Below, piece by piece: positions 4,382-6,434 of a stretch of 6,434 nucleotides of DNA (the first letter of the stretch is position 1; every line of letters begins with the position of its first letter). Location: contig CAZKZS010000295.1 in assembly GCA_964557285.1 (NCBI GenBank), positions 1 through 6,434 of the forward strand, in the 5' to 3' direction. Position numbers and translations under genes: made by a program. The DNA is from SB15 sp964557285 (GTDB lineage Bacteria > Chloroflexota > Anaerolineae > Aggregatilineales > J027). The notes under the pieces are model-generated. The model ran no database searches. It had not been told where the DNA came from and was given only the letters and a program-made list of their open reading frames with translations.

Positions 4382-6434
4382 ATGAATCTCAACCAGTATA
4401 CTAATAAAGCACAACAGGCACTTTTAGCCAGTCAATCGCTTGTCACGGAACTGGGACATACCAGCATCGAACCCGCCCATGTGCTGGCGGCACTGTTGCA
4501 ACAGCCGGAAGGTGTTGTGCCGGAGGTCGTTTCTAAAATCGGGGCGCGTCCGCAGGCACTTTTGAATGAGGTGTCGGCGCTGCTGCAAAATGTCCCCAAA
4601 GTGTACGGCAGCAACGTCAGCGTGAGTTTGAGCCGCGCCGCGCAGCAGCTTCTGGGGCAGGCGGAAAAAGAAGCTAAAAAGATGAAAGATGAATACGTCA
4701 GCACGGAGCATTTATTACTCGCGCTGACGGATGAAAAATCGGTGCGCGACCTGCTGACGCGGCATGGCATTACCTATGATGAAGTGCTGCGGGCGCTGAC
4801 GGCTATTCGCGGCGGGCAGCGCATTACTTCGCAAGATCCGGAAAGCACCTACCAGAGTCTGGAAAAATACGGGCGCGACCTCACTGCGCTGGCACGGCAG
4901 GGCAAAATCGACCCGGTGATTGGGCGTGATGAGGAAATCCGCCGTGTGGTGCAGGTACTCAGCCGCCGCACCAAAAATAACCCTGTGCTGATCGGGGAAG
5001 CGGGGGTTGGGAAAACCGCGATTGCCGAAGGGCTAAGCCAGCGCATCGTCAACGGGGATGTGCCGGAAGGACTGCGTAACAAACGCATTATCGCGCTGGA
5101 TATGGGGGCGCTGGTCGCAGGAGCAAAATTTCGCGGAGAATTTGAGGAACGCCTGAAGGCCGTTTTAAAAGAAGTAGCCGATAGCCAGGGTGACATCATC
5201 CTGTTTCTGGATGAACTGCATACGATTGTGGGGGCGGGCGCGGCAGAGGGATCGATGGATGCCAGCAATATGCTTAAACCGATGCTGGCACGCGGCGAAC
5301 TGCACGCTATTGGTGCGACCACACTGGATGAGTACCGCAAATACATTGAAAAAGATGCCGCCCTTGAACGCCGTTTCCAGCCGATTTTTGTTGGTGAGCC
5401 AAGCGTGGAGGATACGATTAGCATTTTGCGCGGGCTGAAAGAACGCTATGAAGTCCATCATGGGGTGCGGATTCAGGACAGTGCCGTGATTGCTGCCGCG
5501 ACCCTGAGCAACCGCTACATTCCTGACCGCCAGCTTCCAGACAAGGCAATTGACCTGATTGATGAGGCCGCCTCGCGCTTAAAAATGGAAATTGACTCCA
5601 AACCTACCGCGCNNNNNNNNNNGCTGGACGCCAAAGATCGGGAAATGATGCAGCTAGAAATTGAACGGGAAGCGCTGCGTAAGGAAAAAGATAAAGCCTC
5701 CAAAGAACGGCTGGAAGAACTGGAACGGGTACTCGCTGATTTACGCGAAGAACAGGCCGCGCTGATGGCACGCTGGCAGGCCGAAAAAGATGCCATTGAA
5801 TCCATCCGTGAGATTAAAGGGCAGTTGGATGATTTGCGGATTCAGCTGGAACGTGCCGAACGCCTTTCTGACCTGGAAGAAGCGGCCAAATTGCGCTACG
5901 GTGAGCTGCCACGCCTGGAACGGGAACTGAACGAACGCGAAAAATTCCTTCAGCAGCTTCAGGCCGATGGCGGCGCGATGCTGAAAGAAGAAGTCGATGC
6001 GGAAGAAATCGCCGGCGTGGTATCGCGCTGGACGGGGATTCCCATGACCCGCCTGATGGAAGGAGAAGTTGAAAAGCTCATCAAAATGGAAGAACGGCTG
6101 CATCGGCGGGTGATTGGGCAGGAGGACGCGGTTCATGCGGTAGCGTCAGCCGTGCGCCGCAGCCGTGCCGGTCTGCAAGACCCGAATCGTCCCATCGGGG
6201 TGTTCCTCTTTTTGGGGCCGACGGGGGTCGGGAAAACGGAACTCGCCCGTGCGCTGGCCGAATTTATGTTTGACGACCCCGCCGCCATGATTCGGATTGA
6301 TATGAGCGAGTATGGCGAACGGCACAGCGTTGCCCGTCTGATTGGAGCGCCGCCCGGCTATGTGGGCTATGAGGAAGGCGGTCAGCTGACCGAAGCGGTG
6401 CGCCGCCGTCCGTATTCCGTGGTGCTGTTTGATG
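4382..6434 (+). CDS. clpB: ClpB (Hsp104-family) disaggregase, C-terminus beyond window
   Basis: ClpB is a hexameric AAA+ ATPase that threads aggregated proteins through its pore together with DnaK/DnaJ/GrpE in the cytoplasm. The N domain (about 1-145) has the two Clp repeats, seen around HTSIEPAHVLAALL and YVSTEHLLLALT. AAA-1 has Walker A GEAGVGKT (205-212), Walker B LFLDELHT (D277, E278) and arginine fingers ERRF (R330, R331). The coiled-coil middle domain (EIEREALRKEKDKASKERL and beyond), specific to ClpB among Clp ATPases, separates it from ClpA/ClpC. AAA-2 has RWTGIP, RVIGQ and Walker A GPTGVGKT (near 608 after removing the false gap), plus GAPPGYVGYEEGG. The sequence ends at VVLFD, just inside Walker B, so about 680 of the usual ~860 residues are present. 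ATG 4382 follows GGAAGG at a 9-base spacing. Ten N at 5613-5622 interrupt the middle domain start. Confidence 0.97.
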   Translation, partial: MNLNQYTNKAQQALLASQSLVTELGHTSIEPAHVLAALLQQPEGVVPEVVSKIGARPQALLNEVSALLQNVPKVYGSNVSVSLSRAAQQLLGQAEKEAKKMKDEYVSTEHLLLALTDEKSVRDLLTRHGITYDEVLRALTAIRGGQRITSQDPESTYQSLEKYGRDLTALARQGKIDPVIGRDEEIRRVVQVLSRRTKNNPVLIGEAGVGKTAIAEGLSQRIVNGDVPEGLRNKRIIALDMGALVAGAKFRGEFEERLKAVLKEVADSQGDIILFLDELHTIVGAGAAEGSMDASNMLKPMLARGELHAIGATTLDEYRKYIEKDAALERRFQPIFVGEPSVEDTISILRGLKERYEVHHGVRIQDSAVIAAATLSNRYIPDRQLPDKAIDLIDEAASRLKMEIDSKPTAXXXXLDAKDREMMQLEIEREALRKEKDKASKERLEELERVLADLREEQAALMARWQAEKDAIESIREIKGQLDDLRIQLERAERLSDLEEAAKLRYGELPRLERELNEREKFLQQLQADGGAMLKEEVDAEEIAGVVSRWTGIPMTRLMEGEVEKLIKMEERLHRRVIGQEDAVHAVASAVRRSRAGLQDPNRPIGVFLFLGPTGVGKTELARALAEFMFDDPAAMIRIDMSEYGERHSVARLIGAPPGYVGYEEGGQLTEAVRRRPYSVVLFD
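5613..5622. other. assembly gap (10 N), probably with no missing bases
   Basis: The left side ends ACCGCGC and the right side begins GCTGGAC. Merging the shared GC gives ACC GCG CTG GAC (T-A-L-D), which keeps the frame and restores the normal family spacing between DSKP and QLE. The 10 N therefore look like a placeholder at a contig join. Confidence 0.8.

Noticed and set aside
4849..5424. Minus-strand open frame of 191 codons opposite clpB
   Set aside because: It is Ser/Arg-rich sequence expected from reading a conserved AAA+ domain backwards; clpB on the plus strand is unambiguous.

Overview
The window looks like a scaffold piece from an uncultured bacterium of moderate GC content. Chloroflexota (Anaerolineae-like) is the best guess. 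That rests on the gene set (E2 acyltransferase, DUF5685-type protein, secreted serpin, ClpB) and on the many short interspersed repeats of the GTAGGGG...CCCCTAC and CCCTCACCCC...GGGAGAGGGG kinds. The taxonomy is an inference: no rRNA or lineage marker is present. A run of 10 N inside clpB marks a scaffold join.

Layout. Bases 1-124 (+) are the C-terminus of a 2-oxoacid dehydrogenase E2 acyltransferase. A short possible ORF follows (128-259, +), which has one repeat inside it and takes its stop codon from another. Converging on it from the minus strand is a two-gene operon: a membrane-anchored TPR protein (2592-1546), then a DUF5685-like protein (1534-437). The natural Cys-rich C-terminal tail of the second protein appears to continue in another reading frame (down to 280). 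The operon has a good sigma70-type promoter at 2618-2646. Upstream of it, 2650-2823 is a composite island of hairpin repeats. A secreted serpin (4098-2851, minus) follows, starting at GTG behind a strong Shine-Dalgarno. A 283-bp divergent intergenic region (4099-4381) holds a 12-bp palindrome, another repeat copy, and a putative clpB promoter with a degenerate HAIR-like inverted repeat. clpB (4382 onward, +) runs off the window end in the second AAA+ domain.

Function. Nothing indicates that the genes form one pathway. The window is mostly housekeeping or stress genes (E2, ClpB), an extracytoplasmic protease inhibitor, and an uncharacterised TPR/DUF5685 pair. The most informative points are the repeats, which have entered coding sequences and supply stop codons; the frame-split Cys-rich tail of the DUF5685 protein; and evidence that the clpB assembly gap contains no missing sequence. 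I found no CRISPR array, transposase, tRNA or rRNA, and no convincing new defence system.
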